Source: Roseovarius dicentrarchi
Lineage (GTDB): Bacteria > Pseudomonadota > Alphaproteobacteria > Rhodobacterales > Rhodobacteraceae
NCBI RefSeq assembly: GCF_003316635.1
Contig: NZ_QNQP01000011.1
Coordinates: forward strand, 1-64,000
Length of the DNA: 64,000 bases
Direction: 5' to 3'
Part shown: positions 8,314 to 16,518 of the stretch, piece by piece
Layout of the letters: the number at the start of each line of letters is the position of its first letter
Position numbering within the stretch: the stretch's first letter is position 1
Made by a program: the position numbers and the translations under genes
The notes under the pieces: generated by a model
The model's input: the letters and a program-made list of their open reading frames with translations, nothing else
Database searches by the model: none
Told to the model about the DNA's origin: nothing

Positions 8314-8907
8314 ATGGCCAAACCACGCGCCTGGCAGAAAATGCTTTCGGGCCGCAGGCTGGACCTGCTGGACCCGACCCCCATGGATATCGAAATTGGC
8401 GATATCGCCCACGGCCTTGCCTTCGTCGCGCGCTGGAACGGTCAGACGCTGGGTGATTACGCCTATTCCGTGGCCGAACATTCGCTGCTGGTCGAACAGA
8501 TATTTGGCCGCATCGCCCCCAAGGCGCCGCCGAAATGGCGGCTGGCGGCGCTGCTGCACGATGCGCCCGAATATGTCATCGGTGACATGATATCCCCGGT
8601 CAAAGACGCCGTCGGACCCGGCTACGACGAGCTGGACAAACGGCTTGCCGCTGCCATTCACATCCGGTTCGGCCTGCCCGCGGCGATCCCGGAAACGGTC
8701 AAGAAGCAGATCAAGAAGGCCGACCGCGTCAGCGCCTGGATGGAAGCGACCCGGATCGCCGGGTTTGAGATGGGCGAAGCCGACCGTTTCTTCGGCCGAC
8801 CAGATCCCGCGCTGATGGAGGGGCTGCCCATCCGCCTGCGCCCGCCGCTTGAGGCGCGCGGCGACTATACCGCGCGCACGGCCGCGTTGCTGGCGCAGAT
8901 CGCATGA
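8314..8907 (+). CDS. HD-domain phosphohydrolase (YfbR-like)
   Basis: A 197-residue cytosolic HD-superfamily hydrolase. The metal motif is visible as [12 protein letters not shown] (about 50-60) and [12 protein letters not shown] (about 80-92), with a later D in [11 protein letters not shown]. YfbR relatives remove phosphate from deoxynucleoside monophosphates; that substrate is family inference only. The ATG at 8314, with GGCGGAG 7 nt upstream, starts the conserved [11 protein letters not shown]; the frame is open from 8245 but without a site. The stop overlaps the next start (ATGA), so it is translationally coupled to the acetyltransferase. Confidence 0.85.
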   Translation: MAKPRAWQKMLSGRRLDLLDPTPMDIEIGDIAHGLAFVARWNGQTLGDYAYSVAEHSLLVEQIFGRIAPKAPPKWRLAALLHDAPEYVIGDMISPVKDAVGPGYDELDKRLAAAIHIRFGLPAAIPETVKKQIKKADRVSAWMEATRIAGFEMGEADRFFGRPDPALMEGLPIRLRPPLEARGDYTARTAALLAQIA

Positions 8908-9389
8908 TAACCGTCCGCCGGGCAACGCCGCTGGATGCGCCGCCACTCGCCGAATTGCTGAACGAAATCGTTGCGGCAGGCGGCACCACCGCACACACGC
9001 GGCCCATATCGACGGGCGATATGGCGCAGATGATGCGCACGGCGCCGGATCGCTCCGCCTGGCATGTGGCGTTAAATCGTGGCGGCGCCCTGCGGGGCTT
9101 TCAATATATCGAACCCTCGCCAACGCTCCCGCCCGAGGCGTGCGATATCGCCACCTTTGTACAGATCGGGCAGACCGGGCTGGGTATCGGATCGGCGCTG
9201 TTTACGGCGACCGCCATGGCCGCGCGCGCGCTCGGATATGTCTGGATCAGCGCCAACATCCGCGCCGATAACGAGGGCGGGCTGATCTACTACCAAAGCC
9301 GCGGCTTTCGCGACTACGCCCGGCAGGCCGATGTCCCGCTTGCCAACGGGCAGCGCGTGGACAAGATCCTGATGCGCTATGATATCTGA
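8904..9389 (+). CDS. GNAT family N-acetyltransferase
   Basis: A 161-residue Gcn5-type acetyltransferase starting on the ATGA overlap with the HD hydrolase. Visible features are the N-terminal [18 protein letters not shown], the acetyl-CoA loop ([22 protein letters not shown], about 88-110) in place of the canonical Q/RxxGxG/A, and the late beta-strand [12 protein letters not shown]. The phosphinothricin-acetyltransferase-like architecture ([15 protein letters not shown]) suggests a small amine or antibiotic-like substrate, but none can be named. Confidence 0.85.
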   Translation: MITVRRATPLDAPPLAELLNEIVAAGGTTAHTRPISTGDMAQMMRTAPDRSAWHVALNRGGALRGFQYIEPSPTLPPEACDIATFVQIGQTGLGIGSALFTATAMAARALGYVWISANIRADNEGGLIYYQSRGFRDYARQADVPLANGQRVDKILMRYDI

Positions 9390-9491
9390 GCGGTCACCTG
9401 TTCTCACCCTTGCGTGAGCCTGTGTTGCTCAGGGTTGGCGCAGGCGCTCCCTTGCGCCATGGTCATCGAGAAACGTAAAAGGATTATCGCC

Positions 9492-10157
9492 GTGAAACGT
9501 GCCATGACGACATTTAAAACGTCCCTGCTGGGCGCCCTGATCGCTCTGGGCTTTGCGACCCAGGGCAATCACGCCCATGCTGCCGCCACCGAAACCCTTA
9601 CCGTCGCCGGCGGCTGCTTCTGGTGCGTCGAAGCTGACTTTGAGGCGGTCAAGGGCGTGTCCGAAGTCATCTCGGGCTACACCGGCGGGACCACCGACAA
9701 CCCGACCTACAAGGACGTCACACGCGGCGGCACCGGCCATTATGAGGCTGTGCAAATCATGTACGATCCGGCGCAGGTCACGCGCCCGCAGCTTCTGTCA
9801 ATGTTCCTGCGCTCTGTCGATGTCACCGATGCGGGTGGCCAGTTCTGCGATCGCGGCGAAAGCTACCGCACCGCCATATTCGCGGACGGCCCGGCCGCCG
9901 AAGACGCGAAACAAGCTGTCGCACAGGCCCAGCAGGAGCTGGGCCAGAAAATCGTGACCCCCGTGCTGCCGCTCCAGACCTTCTACAAGGCCGAAGACTA
10001 CCATCAGGATTATTACAAGGGCGATGATCTCAAAATCACCCGGTTCGGGATCAAGGATCAGGCCGAAGCCTACAAACGCTACCGCAGCGCCTGCGGTCGC
10101 GACGCCCGCGTGCGCGAACTTTGGGGCGCCTCCGCCCCCTTCGCACAATCAAAGTGA
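9492..10157 (+). CDS. msrA: Peptide-methionine (S)-S-oxide reductase, exported
   Basis: Reduces methionine-S-sulfoxide in damaged proteins. The catalytic cysteine is in AGGCFWCVEADFEAVKGV, followed by GYTGGTTDNPTYKDVTRGGTGHYEAVQ and YRTAIF, all MsrA hallmarks; QDYYKGDDLKITRFG covers the C-terminal region. The N-terminus is a signal peptide (TFKTSLLGALIALGFATQGN ending AHA-A), so this copy acts in the periplasm. I chose GTG 9492 because AAAAGGA lies 8 nt upstream; ATG 9504 is the alternative. Product about 221 residues. Single gene, followed by a hairpin. Confidence 0.93.
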   Translation: MKRAMTTFKTSLLGALIALGFATQGNHAHAAATETLTVAGGCFWCVEADFEAVKGVSEVISGYTGGTTDNPTYKDVTRGGTGHYEAVQIMYDPAQVTRPQLLSMFLRSVDVTDAGGQFCDRGESYRTAIFADGPAAEDAKQAVAQAQQELGQKIVTPVLPLQTFYKAEDYHQDYYKGDDLKITRFGIKDQAEAYKRYRSACGRDARVRELWGASAPFAQSK

Positions 10158-10168
10158 CCGACGCCCAA

Positions 10169-10198
10169 GCCAAGGGGCCGCCTACCCCGCCCCTTGGC
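10169..10198 (+). terminator. Hairpin after msrA
   Basis: GCCAAGGGG (10169-10177) pairs with CCCCTTGGC (10190-10198), 12 nt after the msrA stop. No T-run follows, so termination strength is uncertain. Confidence 0.55.
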
Positions 10199-10225
10199 GC
10201 CACGGTCGCCTTGATATTCCACTTT

Positions 10226-10250
10226 GGTTTTTTCTTGGTTAAAATACCCA
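10226..10250 (-). repeat. Dispersed intergenic motif, copy 2
   Basis: On the minus strand: GGGTATTTTAACCAAGAAAA, followed by AACC. It lies between the msrA hairpin and the kinase-like gene. Confidence 0.6.
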
Positions 10251-10293
10251 AAGAACTACATTCGCAAAGCGCGGCAACGTCCGTTCTGGCGCC

Positions 10294-11013
10294 CTAGGCC
10301 AGCTCCGCAGCGCGTCCCAGCGCCGCCAGCCCCTCCCGCCACGCTTGCGTTTGGTCCCTCTTTTCTGCCACCACGCCCTGCACCGCCAGCGCCTCGGCAT
10401 AAGGCAGGGCGCCCCCTATGATGATCACCTGCTGGCCCAGCCAGAATGGCCGCATCGCCGCCAGCTCCGCCCCGATCAGGTGCCCCGTGACCGCTGCACG
10501 CGCTCCAGTCAGACAGGCCGAATTCAACTGCACTGCCAGCCGCTCGGGCCGGGCCAACGTGTCGCTCAGCGCATCTGAATCCAGATCATTACCGCCGCCA
10601 AAAGCCACTGCCAGACGCGGCGTTGCCGCCCCTTGAAAGCTGACGATTTCCCGCGCACTGACATGCGCCCAGATCGTCTGCTCCGATCCCGGCAGGCAGA
10701 ACACCCCGTCCCAATCCTCGCGCCCGGCCAATGCCCCCGCGATCAAAATACGAACCTCAGCGGATAACAGACCGTAGGGCCGCTCTTGCCGCACTGCCCC
10801 CAGAACGTCGGTCATACCGTCCGGCACAATCCGCGTCGGCGCGCGCGATTGGGCAGCGCTGCTCAGCCGCAACAGCCGGTCCGGGGCAATCGCGGATCCC
10901 GCCGAAACGGCGTCGAGCGTCGCAAAATCGTGCCTCTCCAGCGTATTACCCTGCATCTGGTGCAAGGTTACGCGATCACCCTCTTGCGTTATGACACCCC
11001 ACGGCTCATCCAT
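10294..11013 (-). CDS. 2-dehydro-3-deoxygalactonokinase-like protein, phosphate-loop motif missing
   Basis: A 239-residue protein resembling the DgoK family: GLLSAEVRILIAGALAGRED (about 95-115), a CLPGSEQTIWAHVS segment equivalent to the LPGTHSKW region, AFGGGNDLDSDALSDTLAR, and QQVIIIGGALPYAEAL near the C-terminus. DgoK enzymes begin with a DWGTSxLR ATP-phosphate motif; here the N-terminus reads MDEPWGVITQEGDRVTLHQM and lacks it, so kinase activity is doubtful. The ATG at 11013 sits 7 nt after the stop of the DUF442 gene, implying coupling. No dgoA or sugar-acid dehydratase is nearby. Confidence 0.65.
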   Translation of the reverse strand: MDEPWGVITQEGDRVTLHQMQGNTLERHDFATLDAVSAGSAIAPDRLLRLSSAAQSRAPTRIVPDGMTDVLGAVRQERPYGLLSAEVRILIAGALAGREDWDGVFCLPGSEQTIWAHVSAREIVSFQGAATPRLAVAFGGGNDLDSDALSDTLARPERLAVQLNSACLTGARAAVTGHLIGAELAAMRPFWLGQQVIIIGGALPYAEALAVQGVVAEKRDQTQAWREGLAALGRAAELA

Positions 11014-11020
11014 CCCGGAG

Positions 11021-11446
11021 CTATCGGCTGGCCTGATCAGACATCTGCCCGACAACACCGCGCATATCATACCCCGCAGACGCCGCAGCGCTGACGATCT
11101 CTTCGGCCGGCAGATGCCCGACCTGGCTCATACTCCACAGCATCGTGCAGCGCGTTCCGCTACGGCAATAGGCCAGGACCGGGGCTGGCATTTCGGCCAA
11201 GGCCGCGTTGAAATCGTCCATATCCTCACTTGAAATACCGTTCGATGTGATCGGCACGTTGTAGAAGGCCAGCCCCGCGTCTTTCGCGGCGGCCTCGATC
11301 AGCGCATGATCGCACTGTCCCGCCTCTTCGCCGTCCGGGCGGTTGCACATGATCGCACGAAATCCCGCCGCCTTGATGCCGGGCACATCGCCCGGATCGA
11401 TTTGAGGAGACACACTGAAGGTATCCGAAATCCTGCGCAGGTCCAT
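11021..11446 (-). CDS. TIGR01244 / DUF442 phosphatase-like protein
   Basis: A 141-residue protein of the beta-lactamase-hydrolase-like (Blh N-terminal) family. It has MDLRRISDTFSVSPQIDPGD at the start and a Cx5R phosphatase loop (YCRSGTRC, about 94-101). The fold is dual-specificity-phosphatase-like; some relatives are annotated as sulfurtransferases and link to sulfide biofilm physiology. GAGGAG precedes the ATG at 11446 at ideal spacing, favouring it over the ATG 14 codons upstream. It is followed immediately by the kinase-like gene in a probable two-gene operon. Confidence 0.8.
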   Translation of the reverse strand: MDLRRISDTFSVSPQIDPGDVPGIKAAGFRAIMCNRPDGEEAGQCDHALIEAAAKDAGLAFYNVPITSNGISSEDMDDFNAALAEMPAPVLAYCRSGTRCTMLWSMSQVGHLPAEEIVSAAASAGYDMRGVVGQMSDQASR

Positions 11447-11606
11447 AAGATCGCTCCTCAAGCTTTGATGGCGTACATAATAAGTCAATCTGAACGCGTA
11501 TCAATGCCCGGCCCCCTTTGCCAGCCTTGCGCGCGTCCCCAAGGAAATAATTGACCAGCCTAACTTAATCCGCCGGTGTTAACCGCACGTTAAGCACTTC
11601 TGAACA

Positions 11607-12377
11607 ATGCTCGCAGACATGAGCGGATATTCACATCTAAGCGACGCGGCGCTGCCCTTGTTCAGCGGGGATGAGGTTGCGGTATCGACACCGGGCCCAG
11701 CACAGCCTTCCTATATCCGCGATCACCGCGCACGGTTGCGCGCGCGTTTCGCCCAGGGCGGCGCCAACGCCATTCCGGATTATGAGCTGTTGGAGCTGGT
11801 CCTGTTCCGCGCCATCCCCCGGCGCGATGTCAAACCCCTGGCGCGCGCCTTGCTCGACCAGTTCGGCGACTTCAACGGTGTCGTATCGGCACCGGTTCAG
11901 CGCCTTCAATCCGTGCCCGGCGTGGGAGAAGCGGTCGCAGTCGAGTTGAAGATCGTCGAAGCGGCCAGCCAGCGCCTCGCCCGCGCGCGCGTGATGCGGC
12001 GGCAGGTGTTATCCTCATGGGACGCGCTGCTGGATTACTGCCACACGACGATGGCGCACCGCGAGACCGAGCAGTTTCGCCTGTTTTTCCTCGACACCAA
12101 AAACGTGCTGATCGCGGACGAAGAACAGGCAACCGGAACGGTCGATCATGTCCCCGTCTACCCCCGCGAGGTGGTCAAGCGCGCGCTCGAGCTGAACGCA
12201 TCCGCGCTTATCCTGGTACATAACCACCCCTCCGGCGATCCGACCCCGTCAGAGGCTGACATCGTGATGACCCAGAAAATAAAAGACGCCGCAGGCGTCA
12301 TGGGCATCACCTTGCATGATCACCTGATCATCGGCAAATCATGCGAATTGAGCTTTCGAAGCGAAGGCTACCTGTAA
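11607..12377 (+). CDS. radC: RadC family (JAB/MPN) protein
   Basis: A 256-residue RadC protein. A helix-hairpin-helix region (LQSVPGVGEAVAVELK, about 100-115) precedes the MPN/JAMM-like metalloprotease-fold domain, whose metal motif is HNHPSGDPTPSEADI (about 205-219). RadC was once linked to DNA repair but its role is unsettled. No clear Shine-Dalgarno lies before ATG 11607 or ATG 11619, so the start is uncertain by four codons. In many relatives it follows map; here it stands alone. Confidence 0.92.
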   Translation: MLADMSGYSHLSDAALPLFSGDEVAVSTPGPAQPSYIRDHRARLRARFAQGGANAIPDYELLELVLFRAIPRRDVKPLARALLDQFGDFNGVVSAPVQRLQSVPGVGEAVAVELKIVEAASQRLARARVMRRQVLSSWDALLDYCHTTMAHRETEQFRLFFLDTKNVLIADEEQATGTVDHVPVYPREVVKRALELNASALILVHNHPSGDPTPSEADIVMTQKIKDAAGVMGITLHDHLIIGKSCELSFRSEGYL

Positions 12378-12491
12378 CACGCCAGCCGCGGTGCAAGTGT
12401 TTCGGATCTTGACCCGGCGACTATGCCTGAAAAATACAGCACCAAACCGGGCCTGATCGCCCAGTATCCCATCGTGAAAATGCCGCGGCAT

Positions 12492-13271
12492 TCACGCCTG
12501 CGCCGATAAGAACGGATCGTGCGGATACAGAGCTCCCGCCAGATACAACCCGCACGGCGGACACACCGGGCCGCAGCGGGCGCGGTCACAGGCCTCCAGC
12601 GCGGACTTGACGTCGCCCGGCGCCCACGCGCCGCGTCCCACACGCTCAAGCGTCCCGACAATGCTGCGCACCTGATTGTGCAGGAATGAGCGCGCCCGCA
12701 GATCGAACCGCACTTCCGGCCCGCCCGGTCCGTCCAGTCGTGTGATTGCCAATGCATCCAGCGTCTTGACCGGACTGGCGGACTGGCAGATGGACGACCG
12801 GAAGGTCGTGAAATCATGCAACCCCACCAGATATTCGGCCGCCGCCTGCATGGCGCTGATATCCAGCAGATGCGGAACCTGCCAGACCAGCCCCGCATCA
12901 TGCGTCGCAGGCGCACGGCGCATCAACAAACGGAACTTATACTGCCGCTCCAGCGCTGAAAATCGGGCGTGCCAATCATCGGCAACCATCGCGCAATCCA
13001 CAATCGCCACCGGCAAGGGCTTCAAATGATAATTCAGCGCCTCCATCAGGCGAAACGGCGACCAGTCCTTCGTCAGATCGCAATGCGCCACCTGCCCCAG
13101 CGCATGCACGCCGGCATCGGTGCGCCCGGCGGCTGCAATCGTATGCTCCCGCGGCTCCAGCCGCGCCAGCGCCGCCTCGATGGCGCCTTGCACCGATGGC
13201 TGGTCGCGCTGGCGCTGCCAGCCCGCAAACGGCTTCCCGTGATACTCAACCTTCAGTGCAAATCTGGACAT
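12492..13271 (-). CDS. truA: tRNA pseudouridine(38-40) synthase
   Basis: Converts uridines 38-40 of tRNA anticodon arms to pseudouridine. The 259-residue protein has the TruA start [19 protein letters not shown] and the catalytic Asp in [17 protein letters not shown] (about 48-62). It also has [21 protein letters not shown], and [21 protein letters not shown] near the C-terminus. Length is normal. It is transcribed towards radC; the gap upstream contains a copy of the dispersed motif. Confidence 0.96.
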   Translation of the reverse strand: MSRFALKVEYHGKPFAGWQRQRDQPSVQGAIEAALARLEPREHTIAAAGRTDAGVHALGQVAHCDLTKDWSPFRLMEALNYHLKPLPVAIVDCAMVADDWHARFSALERQYKFRLLMRRAPATHDAGLVWQVPHLLDISAMQAAAEYLVGLHDFTTFRSSICQSASPVKTLDALAITRLDGPGGPEVRFDLRARSFLHNQVRSIVGTLERVGRGAWAPGDVKSALEACDRARCGPVCPPCGLYLAGALYPHDPFLSAQA

Positions 13272-13318
13272 GCCCCGCGCTTAGCCCGAATCCGTGCCGT
13301 GTTAAAGCGCGCACATCC

Positions 13319-13340
13319 TTTCTTCTTGCGTCAAATATCC
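13319..13340 (-). repeat. Dispersed intergenic motif, copy 3
   Basis: On the minus strand: GGATATTTGACGCAAGAAGA, continuing AAG. It lies between the divergent truA and ycjX genes. Confidence 0.55.
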
Positions 13341-13459
13341 TCGCCGAAGGCTCCGCCGGCGAAGCGCACGCCACGCCGGATCTCGCGCGCGCCACTGGAA
13401 ACACCGGGCCCCCACCGTTATCTACTGGGCCAACGTATTCACGAAAGGGCAGCACATTG

Positions 13460-14884
13460 GTGATCTCGACACTGGCCGACGGGCTGGCCCGCGGGGCCGA
13501 GCGGGTCTCCGGCACCCTGTCCGAGACGTTTTTCGAGCCTGTCATCCGCATCGGCGTCACCGGCCTTGCGCGGGCGGGCAAGACGGTGTTCATCACCTCG
13601 CTGATTGCAAACCTGCTGGAGCGGGGGCGCATGCCCGGACTGGTGGCGGCCAGCGAGGGGCGCATTACCGCCGCATTTCTGCAACCGCAGCCCGATGATA
13701 CCGTGCCACGGTTCGACTTCGAATCGCACCTTGCCGCGCTGACCGCACCCACGCCGCACTGGCCGCAAAGCACACGCACCATATCCGAGCTGCGCCTGTC
13801 CCTGCGCGTGCGTCCTGCCGGGATGCTGGCCGGGATCACCGGCGCGCGCACCGTGCATATCGACATTGTCGATTATCCCGGCGAATGGCTGCTGGACCTG
13901 GCGCTGATGGATAAAACCTATGCCGACTGGTCCGCTGCCACCCTCGCCACCATGCAGCGCCGCGACATCGCCGCGCCCTTCCTTGCGCAGGCAGGCACCA
14001 TTGATGCCGGCGCCGCGTGGGAGGAACCGCAGATCAAGGCATTGGCAGACCCCTTCACCGCCTATCTCGCCGCCGCGCGCAAACTGGGCCTCTCGGGCGT
14101 GGCGCCGGGGCGCTTTCTGCTGCCGGGCGACATGGCCGGATCGCCCGCGCTGACCTTCGCGCCCATCGCGCGGCCCGACAGCCCCGGTCGCCGCAGCCTC
14201 TGGCGGGAGATGGAGCGGCGCTTTGACGCCTATAAATCCCAGATCGTCGCACCTTTTTTCCGCGATCACTTTTCCCGGATCGACCGCCAGATCGTGCTGG
14301 TCGACGCGCTGGAGGCGATCCATGCAGGCCCGCCCGCCGTGGCTGACCTACAGGACACAATGACCGAGATCCTCTCGGCCTTCCGCCCGGGCCGCAACGC
14401 GTTCCTGACCCGGCTGCTGATGGGGCGCCGGGTGGAAAAGATCCTGTTTGCCGCGACCAAGGCAGACCATCTGCATCACACCCAGCACGCCCGGCTGACC
14501 GCCTTCATGGAGGCGCTGACGGCCGAGGCGCGCAGCCGCGCCGATTTTCAGGGCGCCCAGACCGCCTCCATCGCGCTGGCGTCCCTGCGCGCCACGGTCG
14601 AGGAGACGCGCGACCACGGCGGCACGCCGCTGGACTGCGTGCGCGGCACGCTGCTGAATCCCGACGGCAGCCGCGGCAGGCAGGCGGCGTTCCACCCCGG
14701 CGACTTGCCTGATAGCCCCGCATCGCTGATCGCAGCCGCGCGGCAAGGGGACGCGACATGGCTGGATCAGGACTACCGCATCATGAAATTCGCGCCTGCA
14801 ACGCTCAGCCTGAAACCGGGGATGGGCCCGCCCCACATCCGCCTTGACCGCGCGGCGCAGTTCCTGATCGGCGACCGTCTGTGA
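13460..14884 (+). CDS. ycjX: YcjX-like GTPase (DUF463)
   Basis: A 474-residue P-loop protein of the YcjX family. The nucleotide loop is GVTGLARAGKTVFITSL (about 32-48); IDIVDYPGEWLLDLALMD (about 134-151) supplies the switch-like DYPGEW, and RQIVLVDALEAIHAG and KILFAATKADHLH (the TKAD base-specificity motif) follow. YcjX and YcjF are stress-linked (sigma-32 or phage-shock context in enterobacteria). AAAGGG precedes GTG 13460 by 10 nt (TTG 13457 is an alternative); the longer open frame upstream is antisense to truA. It is coupled to the next gene by GTGA. Confidence 0.9.
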   Translation: MISTLADGLARGAERVSGTLSETFFEPVIRIGVTGLARAGKTVFITSLIANLLERGRMPGLVAASEGRITAAFLQPQPDDTVPRFDFESHLAALTAPTPHWPQSTRTISELRLSLRVRPAGMLAGITGARTVHIDIVDYPGEWLLDLALMDKTYADWSAATLATMQRRDIAAPFLAQAGTIDAGAAWEEPQIKALADPFTAYLAAARKLGLSGVAPGRFLLPGDMAGSPALTFAPIARPDSPGRRSLWREMERRFDAYKSQIVAPFFRDHFSRIDRQIVLVDALEAIHAGPPAVADLQDTMTEILSAFRPGRNAFLTRLLMGRRVEKILFAATKADHLHHTQHARLTAFMEALTAEARSRADFQGAQTASIALASLRATVEETRDHGGTPLDCVRGTLLNPDGSRGRQAAFHPGDLPDSPASLIAAARQGDATWLDQDYRIMKFAPATLSLKPGMGPPHIRLDRAAQFLIGDRL

Positions 14885-15339
14885 GACCGGCAAGGCCCAC
14901 CCGCGCCCGCCTGTGGCATGTGCCGCAGATGGCCGCGATCCTCTGGGGGTTCATCCACCGCACCCCGTGGCTGCCGCGCGTGCGGCCCTACCGCACCGAT
15001 CTGCGCATCATGGCACAGATCACCCGCGCAGGTTGGGTGCGGATGCTGCGCGACCGGCGCGGACCGGCCGCCTTCATCGCGCGCGACGGCGCTGTGGTGC
15101 ATGCGCTCTATGTGCATCCCCGCGCGCAGCGGCGCGGCATGGGCCGCACCCTGCTGGAGGAGGCAAAACGCGGCCAACCCCGGCTGGAGTTGTTCGTCGC
15201 CGAGGCCAATACCCCGGCCCGCGCCTTCTACCGCGCCCACGGCTTTGCCGAGATCGCGCGCAGTTGCGGCGCGGGAAATGACGAACACCTGCCCGATATC
15301 CACATGATCTGGCACAATGACAGGAGCGCCGAAACATGA
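14881..15339 (+). CDS. GNAT family N-acetyltransferase between ycjX and ycjF
   Basis: A 152-residue acetyltransferase starting with GTG inside the ycjX stop (GTGA) and ending in an ATGA overlap with ycjF. The CoA-binding motif is VHPRAQRRGMGRTLLEEAK (about 78-96, with the R-x-G-x-G core QRRGMGRTL), preceded by GAVVHALYV, and followed by FVAEANTPARAFYRAHGFAEIAR. Substrate unknown. Tight embedding between two partner genes suggests co-production, perhaps modification of one of them (inference). Confidence 0.88.
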   Translation: MRPARPTRARLWHVPQMAAILWGFIHRTPWLPRVRPYRTDLRIMAQITRAGWVRMLRDRRGPAAFIARDGAVVHALYVHPRAQRRGMGRTLLEEAKRGQPRLELFVAEANTPARAFYRAHGFAEIARSCGAGNDEHLPDIHMIWHNDRSAET

Positions 15340-16337
15340 GCCGCCCCAAAGGCCCCATCCTGTTCGATCTGGAAGAGGACGCCCCCCGCGCCGCCCCGTC
15401 CGAGGCGCCACCGGTCCCCGATCCCGACCTGCCCCCACCCCATGAGGGGCGCGCGATGCAGACGGTCGCCGCACTGGCCGCGCGCCGCCCGTCGCGGCTG
15501 GCCCGGCTGTTCTGGGGGCTGCTGGGCAGTGTCCTTGGCCTGGCCATATCGCTGGCGGCGTGGAATTTCGCCACCGGCCTGATCGCCAGCGTGCCGGTGC
15601 TGGGCTATATCGTCACCGCGCTGATGATTGCGCTGATCGCCGTCCTGCTGGTCATCACCTTCCGCGAAATCGCCGCCTTCGCCCGGCTGGGCCGTATCGA
15701 CGCGTTGCACCGCGCCGCCGATACCGCGCTGGCCGACAATGACCTGCCCGCCGCGCGCCGCCTGACCGATGATCTGGTCCGGCTCTACGCCGCGCGCGAA
15801 GACACCCGCTGGGGCCGCGAAAACCTGGCCGAACGGCGCGGCGATCAATTCGACGCCGCCGCCCTGCTGGCCCTGGCCGAGGCCGAGCTGCTGACCCCGC
15901 TGGACGCCGCCGCCGCAAGGCAGGTGGAGGGCGCCGCGCGGCAGGTCGCCGCCGTCACCGCGCTGGTGCCGCTGGCGCTGGCCGATGTCGTCGTCGCGCT
16001 CAGCGCCAATATCCGCATGATCCGCCGCATCGCCGAAATCTACGGCGGCCGCTCCGGCACGCTGGGCAGCCTGCGCCTGACCCGCGCCGTGCTGACCCAT
16101 CTGGTCGCGACCGGCGCCGTCGCGGTGGGCGACGACGTGATATCAAGCGTGGCGGGCGGCAGCCTTCTGTCCAAAATCTCGCGCCGGTTCGGCGAGGGCG
16201 TGGTGAACGGCGCGCTGACTGCCCGCGTCGGCGTGGCCGCGATGGAGGTCTGCCGACCGCTGCCCTTTTCCCCCGGCAAACGGCCAAAGGTGCGCCGCCT
16301 GCTGACCACCGCGCTCAGCGGGTTGTTCCCCAGCTGA
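15336..16337 (+). CDS. ycjF: YcjF family membrane protein (DUF697 / TIGR01620)
   Basis: A 333-residue inner-membrane protein: a Pro- and acid-rich N-terminal tail (1-45), two adjacent transmembrane helices at about 65-110 (LFWGLLGSVLGLAISLAAW and VPVLGYIVTALMIALIAVLL), and a cytosolic DUF697 domain from about 200 (AVTALVPLALADVVVALSAN, LTHLVATGAVAVGDD). This pairs with YcjX as in many proteobacteria. ATGA overlap with the acetyltransferase indicates a three-gene translationally coupled operon. Confidence 0.9.
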   Translation: MSRPKGPILFDLEEDAPRAAPSEAPPVPDPDLPPPHEGRAMQTVAALAARRPSRLARLFWGLLGSVLGLAISLAAWNFATGLIASVPVLGYIVTALMIALIAVLLVITFREIAAFARLGRIDALHRAADTALADNDLPAARRLTDDLVRLYAAREDTRWGRENLAERRGDQFDAAALLALAEAELLTPLDAAAARQVEGAARQVAAVTALVPLALADVVVALSANIRMIRRIAEIYGGRSGTLGSLRLTRAVLTHLVATGAVAVGDDVISSVAGGSLLSKISRRFGEGVVNGALTARVGVAAMEVCRPLPFSPGKRPKVRRLLTTALSGLFPS

Positions 16338-16346
16338 ACGCCCCTC

Positions 16347-16375
16347 TGGACGCGCCGCGATGCGCGCCTTATAAG
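16347..16375 (+). promoter_or_regulatory. Candidate promoter for the ileS leader
   Basis: TGGACG (16347-16352) and TATAAG (16370-16375) are 17 bp apart. The expected +1, seven bases beyond the -10, is the A of the ATG at 16382, so a transcript from here would be leaderless for the small frame that follows. Sequence match only; the start site is unmapped. Confidence 0.5.
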
Positions 16376-16381
16376 CGCGCC

Positions 16382-16432
16382 ATGATGCGTCTTATTGCGA
16401 TCGTCATTCGAATTACGTGCCCGGCGCTCTGA
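16382..16432 (+). CDS. Putative Ile-rich leader peptide of ileS
   Basis: A 16-codon frame encoding MMRLIAIVIRITCPAL. Four of its residues are isoleucine in strict alternation (I-A-I-V-I-R-I). It lies 86 bp upstream of the ileS ATG, immediately after a candidate promoter whose start point would be its own first base. Downstream, before ileS, TTCGAG (16457-16462) and CTCGAA (16479-16484) can form a stem with other GC-rich pairings. This is the expected layout of ribosome-mediated attenuation sensing charged tRNA-Ile. No strong T-run terminator is visible, so the mechanism is inference. Confidence 0.45.
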   Translation: MMRLIAIVIRITCPAL

Positions 16433-16518
16433 CATCTGAGCCGCCGGGAAAAGGCGTTCGAGCTGATCGCGCCGCCCCCTCGAATATCCAAAATCACCCG
16501 AGCTAAAGGACGCCCGCA

